In this document: in pieces, positions 53,049-61,655 of the stretch
Position numbering within the stretch: the first letter of the stretch is position 1
Layout of the letters: every line of letters starts with the position of its first letter
Assembly (NCBI GenBank): GCA_002483445.1
Contig: DLHY01000107.1
Location: 1-64,000, forward strand
DNA length: 64,000 bases
Direction of reading: 5' to 3'
Source: Blastocatellia bacterium UBA7656
GTDB taxonomy: Bacteria > Acidobacteriota > Blastocatellia > UBA7656
Notes under the pieces: generated by a model
Told to the model about the DNA's origin: nothing
What the model saw: the letters and a program-made list of their open reading frames with translations, nothing else
Database searches by the model: none
Program-made: the position numbers and the translations under genes

Positions 53049-55145
53049 ATGCACAAACCGATCAAGTACGTGGAGAAGGGACTCACCTATGCGGCGCGGG
53101 CCGCATGGTTCTTCTTCGAGCGAGCCAATCGCATCAAGCCGAATCCCGGCTTTACGCCCCGATGGTCAGACAAACCGATTCTCAAGTCTTATCAGAAGGT
53201 CAAGCCGCCTCTCGGATGGCCGCGCACGACCGACAGCCTCTGTCCGAAATGTGTGCCTGAAATCCGGCAGCAGATACTTGACGGGAAACTGCCCGTAGAG
53301 ATTTTGAAGAACGAGCGCATAGGCGAAATCAAAGCTCAGATCATCGAGCGCGACGGCCAAATCCTCATGGTCAAGGACTGCCCGACTCACGGTCACTTCG
53401 AGGATGTGATGGCGATAGATTCTGAATTCTTCAAACATCTCGAAGAGGTCTTTCCGGGAAGCGACATCTCCGCGCACAACGACGAGACTCTTCACAATCA
53501 CGGAAGCTCGACTATCAAGTACGGTCGCGGCTCGGTGCTGACGATTGATCTCACGAATCGCTGCAACATGATGTGCGACCCGTGCTTCATGGACGCCAAT
53601 CAGGTGGGCTTCGTTCACGAGCTTTCGTGGGAAGATATCAAGACGATGCTCGACAACGCCATCTCGATCAAGCCGCGCCGTCAGATGTCTGTGCAGTTTT
53701 CGGGCGGCGAGCCGACGCTCTCTCCTTACTTCATCGAAGCAGTCCGCTATGCTAGAGAGGTCGGCTATAACAGCGTTCAGGCGGCTACGAACGGCATAGA
53801 GTTCGCCAAGAGTTTGGACTTCGCCAAAGCGGCTGCTGAAGCCGGACTCAGGTACGCTTATCTGCAATTCGACGGGATAGGCAACGCGGCCAACGAGCAT
53901 CGCAAGGTCGGCAATCTCTTCGATGTGAAACTTCGCGCCATCGAAAATCTTCACGCGGCAGGCGTCGAGATAGTTCCCGTTACGACCATCGTCAACGGAA
54001 TAAACAACGAGCAGGTCGGGCGCATCATTCAATTCGCGCTCGACAACCCCAAGAAGATCGCCTTTCTTTCGTTCCAGCCCGTTTCCTTCACGGGCCGCGA
54101 CGAAGAGATAACCGACGAGCGCCGTCAGGCGCAGCGGTATACGCTCTCTCACCTCGCGCATGATGTGAAGAATCAAACCGGCCTGGGCGAGCCTGTGCGC
54201 GACTGGTATCCGATTTCGTTTATGGGAACCTTTTCGGACTGGGCCGATATGGTTCACGGCCCGGAGAATGACTGGGGCAGTCTCAACTGCGGATGTCACC
54301 CGAACTGCGGAGTAGGCATGGCAGTGATGATCGATAAGGAAACGAAAGAAGCGGTTCCGGTGACGGCTTTCTTAAACGGCGACCGGCTGGCCGAAGACAT
54401 CAAAAAAGTCAACGATGCGGCGCGCAGCAGATGGCCTTCGGTCATCGGCATGGCGTTGACGCTGATGCGCAACTATGATCCGTTCAAAGCGCCAAGGCAT
54501 TTCCGACTGATGGACCTTCTCCAGAAGTTCGACAAGACGTGGGGCGCGACCGGACGCGATTACGGAAAAGTTTCAGGCGACCGCACGGCTGAAGATATAG
54601 CGAAGCGCAGAAAAGATCGCTGGAATTTCCTGTTCATCGCGGGGATGTGGTTCCAGGATTTGTTTAACTATGATTTCCGCCGCACGGAGCGTTGCATCAT
54701 TCCGTATGCGACGCAGGAAGGCGAGATATCGTTTTGCGCTTACAACACAGGAGTAGGCTGGCGCAATATCGTAGAGAAGATGCACATGACGGCGACTCTG
54801 ACGAAGTGGTACGAAGAGCATGGCCGACACGAGATATTCGCCGGAGGCCATTCCGTAGGTCTTCAGAGCGCGGATCATTCGCTTCTGCTGAGAGACGAAA
54901 TCGTCACCACCGAGATTCAGCACGATCTGGACAATCTCGGCATAGCCAAGACCGCCCGCGAAGAAAAACTCCGCGCGCAGCGTCAGAAGTTGAGCCAGCA
55001 GGACAACGAGCGGATGGCTAAACTCTATCGCCAGCACATCCTCAAGGAAGAAGTTGGAGAAGAGCCAAAGCTTGTTCAGATCAAATTGAACTCGCTCAAG
55101 AAGTCAGGCTCGCAGGACGTGACCCCGGCTGGATTCGGGGATTGA
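53049..55145 (+). CDS. Tes/Mss-like radical SAM enzyme, candidate membrane-spanning lipid synthase
   Basis: A 698-residue protein. N-terminal zinc/cluster-like box C65-P-K-C68 and C111-x2-H114 (KDCPTHGHF), then the radical SAM core with C172, C176 and C179 in NRCNMMCDPC. A second cysteine set is in NCGCHPNCGVG and a further one in GEISFCAYN. This order matches what I recall of the tetraether synthase (Tes) and the bacterial Mss family that couple lipid tails. Acidobacteria of this group make iso-diabolic acid membrane-spanning lipids, so the function fits, but it is an inference. Confidence 0.65.
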   Translation: MHKPIKYVEKGLTYAARAAWFFFERANRIKPNPGFTPRWSDKPILKSYQKVKPPLGWPRTTDSLCPKCVPEIRQQILDGKLPVEILKNERIGEIKAQIIERDGQILMVKDCPTHGHFEDVMAIDSEFFKHLEEVFPGSDISAHNDETLHNHGSSTIKYGRGSVLTIDLTNRCNMMCDPCFMDANQVGFVHELSWEDIKTMLDNAISIKPRRQMSVQFSGGEPTLSPYFIEAVRYAREVGYNSVQAATNGIEFAKSLDFAKAAAEAGLRYAYLQFDGIGNAANEHRKVGNLFDVKLRAIENLHAAGVEIVPVTTIVNGINNEQVGRIIQFALDNPKKIAFLSFQPVSFTGRDEEITDERRQAQRYTLSHLAHDVKNQTGLGEPVRDWYPISFMGTFSDWADMVHGPENDWGSLNCGCHPNCGVGMAVMIDKETKEAVPVTAFLNGDRLAEDIKKVNDAARSRWPSVIGMALTLMRNYDPFKAPRHFRLMDLLQKFDKTWGATGRDYGKVSGDRTAEDIAKRRKDRWNFLFIAGMWFQDLFNYDFRRTERCIIPYATQEGEISFCAYNTGVGWRNIVEKMHMTATLTKWYEEHGRHEIFAGGHSVGLQSADHSLLLRDEIVTTEIQHDLDNLGIAKTAREEKLRAQRQKLSQQDNERMAKLYRQHILKEEVGEEPKLVQIKLNSLKKSGSQDVTPAGFGD

Positions 55146-55394
55146 TCAATAATCGAAAATAGAAACGAGAAGGCCGTCGGCATTCCGGCGGCCTTTTTTA
55201 ATTGCCGCACACATCTTGCGTGCCAGACTTCAGGGGTCAATTCATTCCCGAATGCGTGAGACTGGCACGTTTCCGGCGTGCGCCCCCAGGACTGCGTGAT
55301 AAGCTGATGGGAAAATTTGTCAGCAATTTTCGCACGGGAGATCATCTTCATGTTAGCTGCGGAGAATGACGGTGCTATAATCCCGGCGAGGTAT
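55146..55394. other. Gap with terminator, before MITE copy 2
   Basis: Beyond the terminator at 55170-55199 it holds no gene I can support. Just upstream of the MITE a TATAAT-like sequence (CTATAATCC near 55374) could be the old promoter of the disrupted DUF5615 gene. Confidence 0.4.
55170..55199 (+). terminator. Terminator of the radical SAM pair
   Basis: AAGGCCGTCGG (55170-55180) pairs with CCGGCGGCCTT (55185-55195) with one G-T wobble, loop CATT, followed by a T-run. A 27-base stretch including the right half (55176-55202) is repeated at 56715-56741. Confidence 0.85.
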
Positions 55395-55569
55395 TAGGGC
55401 CATTTAGTTTTTCGAAAGCGAAGTCGAAGAAGAGAACCACAGATGAACACCGATGGACACAGATAGAGAAAAACCTAAGATTCGCACGATTTTTTCTTTC
55501 CTATTTTATCCGTGTTTATCTGTGTTCATCTGTGGTTTCTTCCTCTCCGCTGAAAATTAAATGGCCCTA
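55395..55569. mobile_element. 175-bp MITE-like element, copy 2
   Basis: Ends are TAGGGCCATTTAGTT (55395-55409, one mismatch from the other copy) and AATTAAATGGCCCTA (55555-55569). Same length as copy 1, with the internal arms ACCACAGATGAACAC and GTGTTCATCTGTGG. No direct repeat of the flanks was found here. It sits at the front of a DUF5615 remnant and appears to have cut off its N-terminus. Confidence 0.85.
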
Positions 55570-55905
55570 CCCATCGACGCGGCTGACTTGCTTTGATCAG
55601 TCGGGCATGACGCATCAACCGTTTTCGATCAGGGGCTGATCGGCGAAGATGACAGTCACATTCTGGATATTTGCAAAGAAGAAAAGCGAGCATTGCTTAC
55701 ACTTGATTTGGATTTTAGCGATGTGCGCTCATACCCGCCGCAAGAGCATTTCGGCCTGATCGTGCTGAGATTGCGCCGACAGGACAAGCCTTTTGTGATG
55801 GAGGCGATCAAACGAATAATTCCATTATTTGAAAAGGAGCAGGTCGAAGGTATGCTTTGGATCGTGGAAGAGAATCGAATCCGAGTTCGAGGGGAAGACA
55901 GTTAA
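55570..55905 (+). pseudogene. DUF5615 (PIN-like) pseudogene, truncated by MITE copy 2
   Basis: Reading through, the frame gives PIDAADLL, a TGA, then SVGHDASTVFDQGLIGEDDS ... RALLTLDLDFSDV and FGLIVLRLRR, the pattern of DUF5615 PIN-like proteins. The first about ten codons and the start are missing, replaced by the MITE, and the TGA at 55594-55596 would have been CGA (Arg). A later start could give a 70-residue product from 55693, but it would lack the N-terminal acidic site. Confidence 0.7.
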
Positions 55906-55915
55906 TGGGAGCAAC

Positions 55916-56602
55916 ATGAGCCTGCCACCAGGACAACGCGATGTCGGTTCTTTTCCTCGGTTCGGCATCGCTTTGTGGGAACCGCCTCCGCCGATTGCCG
56001 AACCTGCCATCATTCGCGTGGCAGGAGCGGTTGCCCGCCCCATTGAAGTCCCCGTCTCACGCCTCGCCGAACTCCAGCGGCGCGATATTGTCGCTGACTT
56101 CCACTGCGTCACCGGCTGGTCGGTATCAGACCTGCACTGGAGCGGCGTTGCTTTTCGAATGTTCTATGAATCGATCATCGTCCCTGAAGCGCGCCCTGAA
56201 TCAGGCGTGAGCTATATCCTCTTTGAAGGGGCGGATGGCTTCCGCACCACCCTGACGCTCGCCGACGCTTTGGACGATGGCGTGATTCTGGCTGATCAAC
56301 TCGGCGGAACCGCGCTCGATAGCGACCATGGCGCGCCGCTTCGATTGTTAAGCCCCAGGCAGTATGCATACAAGAGCGCCAAACATCTATGCGGCATCGA
56401 ATTGCACATCCACGAGCCAGCCGACGATTACAGGAAGGGCATCCGACGACGATTTCTGAGGTGGCTGGTCAAGCCACACTCTCGCGCTCGCGTTGCGGAG
56501 GAAGAGCGACATCGCTATCTGCCCGCCTGGGTCGTCCGAGGAATCTACTGGCAAATCCGTCGTCTTTGGATATGGGCGTTCTCCAGGGCAAGGCGACCTT
56601 GA
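55916..56602 (+). CDS. Molybdopterin-dependent oxidoreductase, sulfite-oxidase-like fold
   Basis: A 228-residue protein with the SUOX/MsrP-type fold. The molybdenum ligand cysteine is C64 in DFHCVTGWSVSDLHWSGV; YAYKSAKHLCGIEL is a family segment near the end of the domain. No signal peptide, so it may lack export or need a partner. The ATG at 55916 follows GGGAG weakly; a longer frame from 55829 overlaps the pseudogene. Followed by a basic tail. Confidence 0.85.
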   Translation: MSLPPGQRDVGSFPRFGIALWEPPPPIAEPAIIRVAGAVARPIEVPVSRLAELQRRDIVADFHCVTGWSVSDLHWSGVAFRMFYESIIVPEARPESGVSYILFEGADGFRTTLTLADALDDGVILADQLGGTALDSDHGAPLRLLSPRQYAYKSAKHLCGIELHIHEPADDYRKGIRRRFLRWLVKPHSRARVAEEERHRYLPAWVVRGIYWQIRRLWIWAFSRARRP

Positions 56603-56989
56603 CCGCGCCGAGCGGTCAGAGAAGCAGATTTTGCGGAGCAGGCGCGTTGATGCCGAACAAGGCGCTACGCCTCCTCAAGTTCCATCTGCCAGAGTGATGA
56701 AGGACAAGAAAGCAGTCGGCATTCCGGCGGCCTTTTTTAATCCTATGCGGGATGAGGAATTCACCGCAGCTTGCTGCGAAAGGCTGCGCCGTAAACGCCG
56801 ACGGATGGATGTTCGTCGGCGTCGTGAAAAGCGCCGCGCTTTCGATACTCCGCAGCAAGCTGCGGAGTAGTTCATTCGTGGTCGTAGGTGAACAGCCTGC
56901 AAGTTGTTGATTCTACGTCAGGGCTGTCAGCACGGCTGTTGATAAGACTGACAGAGGCGCGATCTTAACTTATTGAAAAGACGTTCGAC
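56603..56989. other. Gap between oxidoreductase and transposase remnant
   Basis: No gene. It has a copy of the 27-base terminator fragment (56715-56741) and a palindrome ACTCCGCAGC-AA-GCTGCGGAGT at 56847-56868. Both look like scattered repeat debris. Confidence 0.5.
56715..56741 (+). repeat. 27-base terminator fragment repeated from 55176-55202
   Basis: Identical to the loop, right arm and T-run of the radical SAM terminator, with a short adjacent tail. It still forms a 5-bp GTCGG/CCGGC stem with a T-run. Orientation is the same. Confidence 0.7.
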
Positions 56990-57541
56990 TTGACGACGTT
57001 ACATCAAGCTCCACGATTAAGTTTAGAGCTACCCAATGATGTGTGCCTGTCGGAAAATGCAGTCGAAATCCATGTCAACTACCTCAGGTACGAGCAGACG
57101 GACAAGAAAGGAGCAGTCACACGATGTACCTGGATCACCAATCTGGGGCTGGACGCGCGCACCCTAGAGAAGGCGATGCGAATTGGGCGGAGCCGCCGGA
57201 AGATCGAAAACGAAACTTTCAACACGCTCAAGAACAAGGGCTACCATTTCGAGCACAACTATGGACACGGGATGAAATGGCTGGCGACGGTTTTGGCCTT
57301 GCTGATGTTTTTAGCCTTTAGTGTAGACCAAATCCAGCAACGGTGCTGTAGGTTCTTCCGCCTTTTGTGGAAAGGATTGGGTACGAAGGCCAAGCTGTGG
57401 GCCTCGCTGCGCAATCTCTTCAATACGATCGTTTTTAAGTCGATGGAAGCTTTGTACCGACGCATGGCTTCAACTATCGTCTTCAAATCGAATGACTTTC
57501 GTACTGAGAGTTGCTGGTCCGAATTTACGGGTCCACTATAG
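56990..57541 (+). pseudogene. DDE transposase C-terminal remnant
   Basis: A 183-codon frame. TWITNLGLDARTLEKAMRIG, RSRRKIENETFNTLKNKGYH and FEHNYGHGMKWLATVL are as in the C-terminal third of a DDE transposase (I recall the group as IS4-like). The N-terminal two thirds, with the first catalytic residues, are missing, and no inverted ends were seen. Codon use differs from neighbours, consistent with transfer. Dead remnant. Confidence 0.75.
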
Positions 57542-57878
57542 GAGTCGCTGTCAGGCGCTTTGGCTCGTTACTTCGACAACTTTGAACGGCTTCCCGTCGT
57601 CCGACTCGCTTTCTTCGCAATCCTCGTCTCGATGTTGATGAGTTGGCCCGACAGACGGCTCGTGTCATACTCTCTCAACTCCCGCTCATCGGCGCGCTTC
57701 GCTTGAGTCCTGACTGGATGGACGAAGTTTGGGACGGCTGGCTTATTGCGAGAGCAGGCGGCGACGGGTTAATGTAACACGGAGCCGCAAGAGAGATCGA
57801 AAAAGGAAGCGGGGCATCTGGTATCTGGTGAGTAATCGGCGTTGGAAGGCGGGGGAGATGACCCGAGGAGAAAAAATC
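57542..57878. other. Gap with a possible C-terminal gene remnant
   Basis: Between about 57620 and 57776 one frame reads DELARQTARVILSQLPLIGA and, soon after, LSPDWMDEVWDGWLIARAGG up to a stop. It looks like the end of a protein whose front is gone. I cannot name the family. No start codon or ribosome site is convincing. Confidence 0.35.
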
Positions 57879-60065
57879 ATGAGAAGAAATCTTGCTAACC
57901 TTTCCTGCCTGATGTTGTCGGCGCTGCTGCTCCTGCTGTTGAGCCATCCGACAACAAGCAACGCCAAACGCACGCTTTCCGAACAGGTGACGATTCGAAG
58001 AGATACTTTCGGAGTTCCGCACATACTCGCCGAGACTGAAGAAGCTGCCTCTTTCGGCATGGGGTATGCTCAGGCTGAAGACCACGCCGAAGAAATTGCT
58101 CGACGATTCGTAACCGCCCGCGGCGAGCAGGCAAAATTTTTCGGCACATCGGCGGAGAGCGATTTCCGCATGAAACGATTCGGGAACTACGATGTGGCGA
58201 AGAATCGATTCCGTGAACTCACGCCGCTCTTTCAAAGTATGCTCAACGCCTATGCCGCAGGGTTCAATCTCTATACGGAAAAGAATCGCTCGCATCTGCC
58301 CTCTTGGATCCCTCGATTCGACGGCGTCGATGTGCTGGCTCAGGGTCGCGCCGAGGTGATGCGATTCGCTTTCAGCGAGGGAGCGATCCGCAGCGTGCAG
58401 ATAAAATACCCGGACGCCGCGCAGCCCGTCAGCGCGCAACTCAGCGATGAGGATGAATCGCAAGACGCATCGAGCTATGGCTCGAATATGTGGGCGATAG
58501 CCGGTTCGCGCACTGCGTCGGGCAAACCCATACTGCTCGGCAATCCGCATCAGCCGTGGGCCGCGCTTTACTGGGAAGCTCACATAACCGTGCCGGGAAA
58601 GATCAACTTCTATGGCTCGACATTCGTGGGCCGACCGGTGCTGACCACAGGATTCAACGAAAGATTGGGCTGGAGCCACACGGTCAATTATCCCGACCTC
58701 GCCGATATCTTCGTCCTCACGATTGATCCGAAAAATCGCGATCAATACCTCTTCGACGGCAAACAGATGCCCATCACGAAAAAAGAAATCTCTGTTGATG
58801 TCAAACAAGCGGACGGGACTACGAAAGTTGAAAAGCGCGTCTATGAATACTCTCACATAGGCCCCGTGGTTCATCGCTCGAAAGACAAAGCACTCGCGAT
58901 CCGCTCGGCCATATTCGAAGAGTTCCGCTACTACGAGCAGTGGTACGAGATGAGCAAAGCCCGAAACCTTCAGCAGTTCGTCGCGGCCCTGAAGAAGAAC
59001 ACCATCCCGATGTTCAACATCGCTTACGCCGATGCCGATGGCAACATCGCCTACTGGTGGAATGGCACTGTGCCTAAGCGAGTCGACGACGGCACGAACT
59101 ATGGCGAAGAAGTTCCTGCGACCAGCAAATATGTCTGGACACGGTTGCACACGCTCGATGAGCTTCCGCAACTCATCAATCCCGCGGGCGGGTACGTTCA
59201 AAACTGCAACGACGCGCCGTGGTGGACATCGCTTCGCAACCCTATTGATGCAAAAAAATATCCTTCTTACTTCGAGCCGGGGCGTCAGCTTGGCCTTCGA
59301 ACGCAGATGTCTCTTGAAATGATGGAAGGCCGCGAGAAGTTTTCCATCGAAGACGTGATGCGATTGAAGTACGAAACACGGATGCTCATCGCTGATCGCA
59401 TCAAGCCCGATCTCATAAAAGCCATTCGCTCGACTGCAAACCCTTCTGAGGACTTGAAGCGCGGCCTCGCAGTGCTTGAAGCGTGGGACAATCGCGTTGC
59501 CAGAGAGAGTCGCGGCGCGGTTTTATTCAAGCGATTCTGGGACACTTACAGCCGCGAGAGCAAAAAAGCAGTGGCCATTGAATGGGACAGACAAAATCCT
59601 GCGCGAACGCCCGCGGGAGTGGGCGACACTGAGGCGGCAGTGCGCGTCTTTGAAGAAGCAGTTCGATGGACGCGGAAAACTTATGGTTCGGAATCAATCT
59701 CGTGGGGCGAGGTTTATCGATTGAGGCTCGCGGGTTTGGATTTGCCCGTAAGCGGCGAAAGCGGCATCTATGGCGTGTTTCGCGTTATGACATTCACCGC
59801 AGCCTCGGACGGAAAGATGGTTGTCGGCGAAGCAGAGCGCGGCAGGCCGCTTCAGGGAGGAGGCGACGGATGGGTTTTCGTCGTTGAGTTTTCAAATCCC
59901 GTCCGCGCTTACTCTGTGCTTGCTTACGGCGAGACGCGCAACCCCCGTTCGAAGCACAGCACGGATCAGGCCGCGTTGTTTGCTGACGAGAAATTCAAGA
60001 AGGCTCTGTTTTCAGAAGCGGACATCCGCGCCAGTCTGGAGAGGTCTTATCATCCGGGGCAATAA
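57879..60065 (+). CDS. Penicillin acylase family (Ntn-hydrolase) protein, exported
   Basis: A 728-residue protein with a signal peptide to about residue 29. The catalytic Ser is S202 in SSYGSNMWAI, preceded by Gly, where self-cleavage would split the alpha and beta chains. FGVPHILAETEEAASFGMGY and AQAEDHAEEI are typical of the alpha chain. Closest in style to acyl-homoserine-lactone acylase PvdQ/aculeacin acylase (known family members), so it may cut amides in the periplasm. AGGAG lies before ATG 57879; an upstream ATG is at 57858. Confidence 0.88.
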   Translation: MRRNLANLSCLMLSALLLLLLSHPTTSNAKRTLSEQVTIRRDTFGVPHILAETEEAASFGMGYAQAEDHAEEIARRFVTARGEQAKFFGTSAESDFRMKRFGNYDVAKNRFRELTPLFQSMLNAYAAGFNLYTEKNRSHLPSWIPRFDGVDVLAQGRAEVMRFAFSEGAIRSVQIKYPDAAQPVSAQLSDEDESQDASSYGSNMWAIAGSRTASGKPILLGNPHQPWAALYWEAHITVPGKINFYGSTFVGRPVLTTGFNERLGWSHTVNYPDLADIFVLTIDPKNRDQYLFDGKQMPITKKEISVDVKQADGTTKVEKRVYEYSHIGPVVHRSKDKALAIRSAIFEEFRYYEQWYEMSKARNLQQFVAALKKNTIPMFNIAYADADGNIAYWWNGTVPKRVDDGTNYGEEVPATSKYVWTRLHTLDELPQLINPAGGYVQNCNDAPWWTSLRNPIDAKKYPSYFEPGRQLGLRTQMSLEMMEGREKFSIEDVMRLKYETRMLIADRIKPDLIKAIRSTANPSEDLKRGLAVLEAWDNRVARESRGAVLFKRFWDTYSRESKKAVAIEWDRQNPARTPAGVGDTEAAVRVFEEAVRWTRKTYGSESISWGEVYRLRLAGLDLPVSGESGIYGVFRVMTFTAASDGKMVVGEAERGRPLQGGGDGWVFVVEFSNPVRAYSVLAYGETRNPRSKHSTDQAALFADEKFKKALFSEADIRASLERSYHPGQ

Positions 60066-60067
60066 AA

Positions 60068-60143
60068 TGAAGAGGTGAAGAGGTGAGCAAACTTCACATC
60101 ACCTCATCACCCCTTCACCTTTTCACCTCTTCATCCCTTCACC
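60068..60143. repeat. Stem-loop of AGGTGAAG / TTCACCTC units
   Basis: Left arm TGAAGAGGTGAAGAGGTGAG and right arm of CACCTCATCACC, CTTCACC and TTTTCACC units. It lies between the converging acylase and HD-GYP genes. The same vocabulary as 34206-34290. Confidence 0.55.
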
Positions 60144-61368
60144 TGACAGCGGCTTCATTGTTCAACATGGCCTGATTCTTCAACTGACTGGCGAAGGCGA
60201 GATTGAGCGCGCCTGTGGCTCCTGTGTGGCGCTTGAGCGATACGATGAAGGATCGAATCTCGCGTTTATCGATGACCTGCTCGACGTAATCCTGAGATTC
60301 GGCTGTACTGCGGATTTCCTGCCATTCCTCTTCGGGAATGGTGAGGAATGCGCGGACGACTTTCGGGTCGAAGTGCGTGCCTGAATGCCGGATGATTTCA
60401 TTGCGAGCGGCAGCATAAGTTTGCGCCGCGCGGTATGGCCGGTCGTTCGTTATGGCGTCGAAAGCGTCGGCCACGGCGAATATGCGCGCGTAAAGGTGAA
60501 TCTGCTCTGCGACAAGCCCTAAAGGATAACCGCTGCCGTCATATTTTTCGTGATGCTGACCGACTATCGGGCGCGCGCCGCGCAGAAAGTCTATTCCGCC
60601 GATTATGCGAAGCCCGTGTTCGATGTGGCGGCGCATCTCGACCCACTCTTCTTTGCTCAATCCTCCGGGCTTCAGGAGTATATTGTCGGGAACGCCTATC
60701 TTGCCTATGTCGTGGAGGAGCGCGCCCTGCTCAAGCCCTATCAGATCGTTGTGCGCAAGCCCAAGCTCGCGTCCGAGGCGCAGGCAGTAGGCCACGACTC
60801 TGTCCGAGTGTCCCCGCGTTTCGACATCGCGGGCTTCCAGCGCGCCTGCCAGCGCGCGGAGAGTCGCGCGATAGTTGTTATAAAGAATTTCGAGCATACT
60901 GTTGAGGTCTTGATTGACCGAGCGAAGCTCCGACGTGCGGTCGCGCACGGCCTGCTCCAGAGATTCCTCGTAGTGGCGGCGCGCGGCGATGAGGCCCTGA
61001 TGGCGAAGAGCGCGATCTACGGACAGGGAAACCAATGCCAGATCGAAAGGCTTGGTGACGTAATCGAACGCTCCGTGGCGCATCGATTCGACGGCATAGG
61101 TTATGTCGGTCATCCCTGATGCCATCATCACCACAGTTTCCGGGCTGACTTTTTGAACAAGCTGACAGAGATCTATTCCCGATGCGCCCGGCATCGTGAT
61201 GTCGGTAATGACCAGATTGAAGAAGCTGCCTGATAACAATTCGGCGGCTTCATCCGCGCTTGCGGCTGTAAGACAGGTGTAGTCATTCGAAAGGTGAAGA
61301 GACAGGAGGCGGCGAATCGGCGCCTCGTCATCGACTATCAGTATGGAGACATCTTTTTTGCTTGCCAT
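60139..61368 (-). CDS. Response regulator with HD-GYP c-di-GMP phosphodiesterase domain
   Basis: A 409-residue protein. Receiver domain 5-120 with phosphorylation site D56 (VITDITMPG) and K106. A helical linker is at about 130-175. HD-GYP domain from about 178 with HD at 219-220 (LLHDIGKIGVPD) and HHExxDGSGYP at 272-282; all metal ligands seem present. It should hydrolyse c-di-GMP when phosphorylated. No histidine kinase gene is adjacent. Confidence 0.93.
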   Translation of the reverse strand: MASKKDVSILIVDDEAPIRRLLSLHLSNDYTCLTAASADEAAELLSGSFFNLVITDITMPGASGIDLCQLVQKVSPETVVMMASGMTDITYAVESMRHGAFDYVTKPFDLALVSLSVDRALRHQGLIAARRHYEESLEQAVRDRTSELRSVNQDLNSMLEILYNNYRATLRALAGALEARDVETRGHSDRVVAYCLRLGRELGLAHNDLIGLEQGALLHDIGKIGVPDNILLKPGGLSKEEWVEMRRHIEHGLRIIGGIDFLRGARPIVGQHHEKYDGSGYPLGLVAEQIHLYARIFAVADAFDAITNDRPYRAAQTYAAARNEIIRHSGTHFDPKVVRAFLTIPEEEWQEIRSTAESQDYVEQVIDKREIRSFIVSLKRHTGATGALNLAFASQLKNQAMLNNEAAVR

Positions 61369-61655
61369 GAGAATTGGACTCCCGAAAAAAAATTACGACC
61401 CGACACTCAACCATCTACAGGCCAGCCCGGCAGATTCAAGGGCATAACCACGCAGTGGATCATTGCAAAGTGTGTTCCTAAAAATTTTCCGGCAAGGTTT
61501 GAAAGGAGCCTTTTCGTATGAGCATTTAAGGAGAGGGGCGAAGCGGGCGCAAAGGAGAATTGAAACAGATGTGGAGAAACGCCGCAGCGCGGGGCAGAAA
61601 ATTGTGGCGTAGGAGGGCTATGGAAAATCGAAAGGCGCGGCTGGTCTGAATGACT

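Noticed and set aside
57675..59201. 508-codon frame on the minus strand inside the acylase gene
   Set aside because: It is antisense to a well-supported Ntn hydrolase, has no recognisable domain and is explained by GC-rich codon bias.
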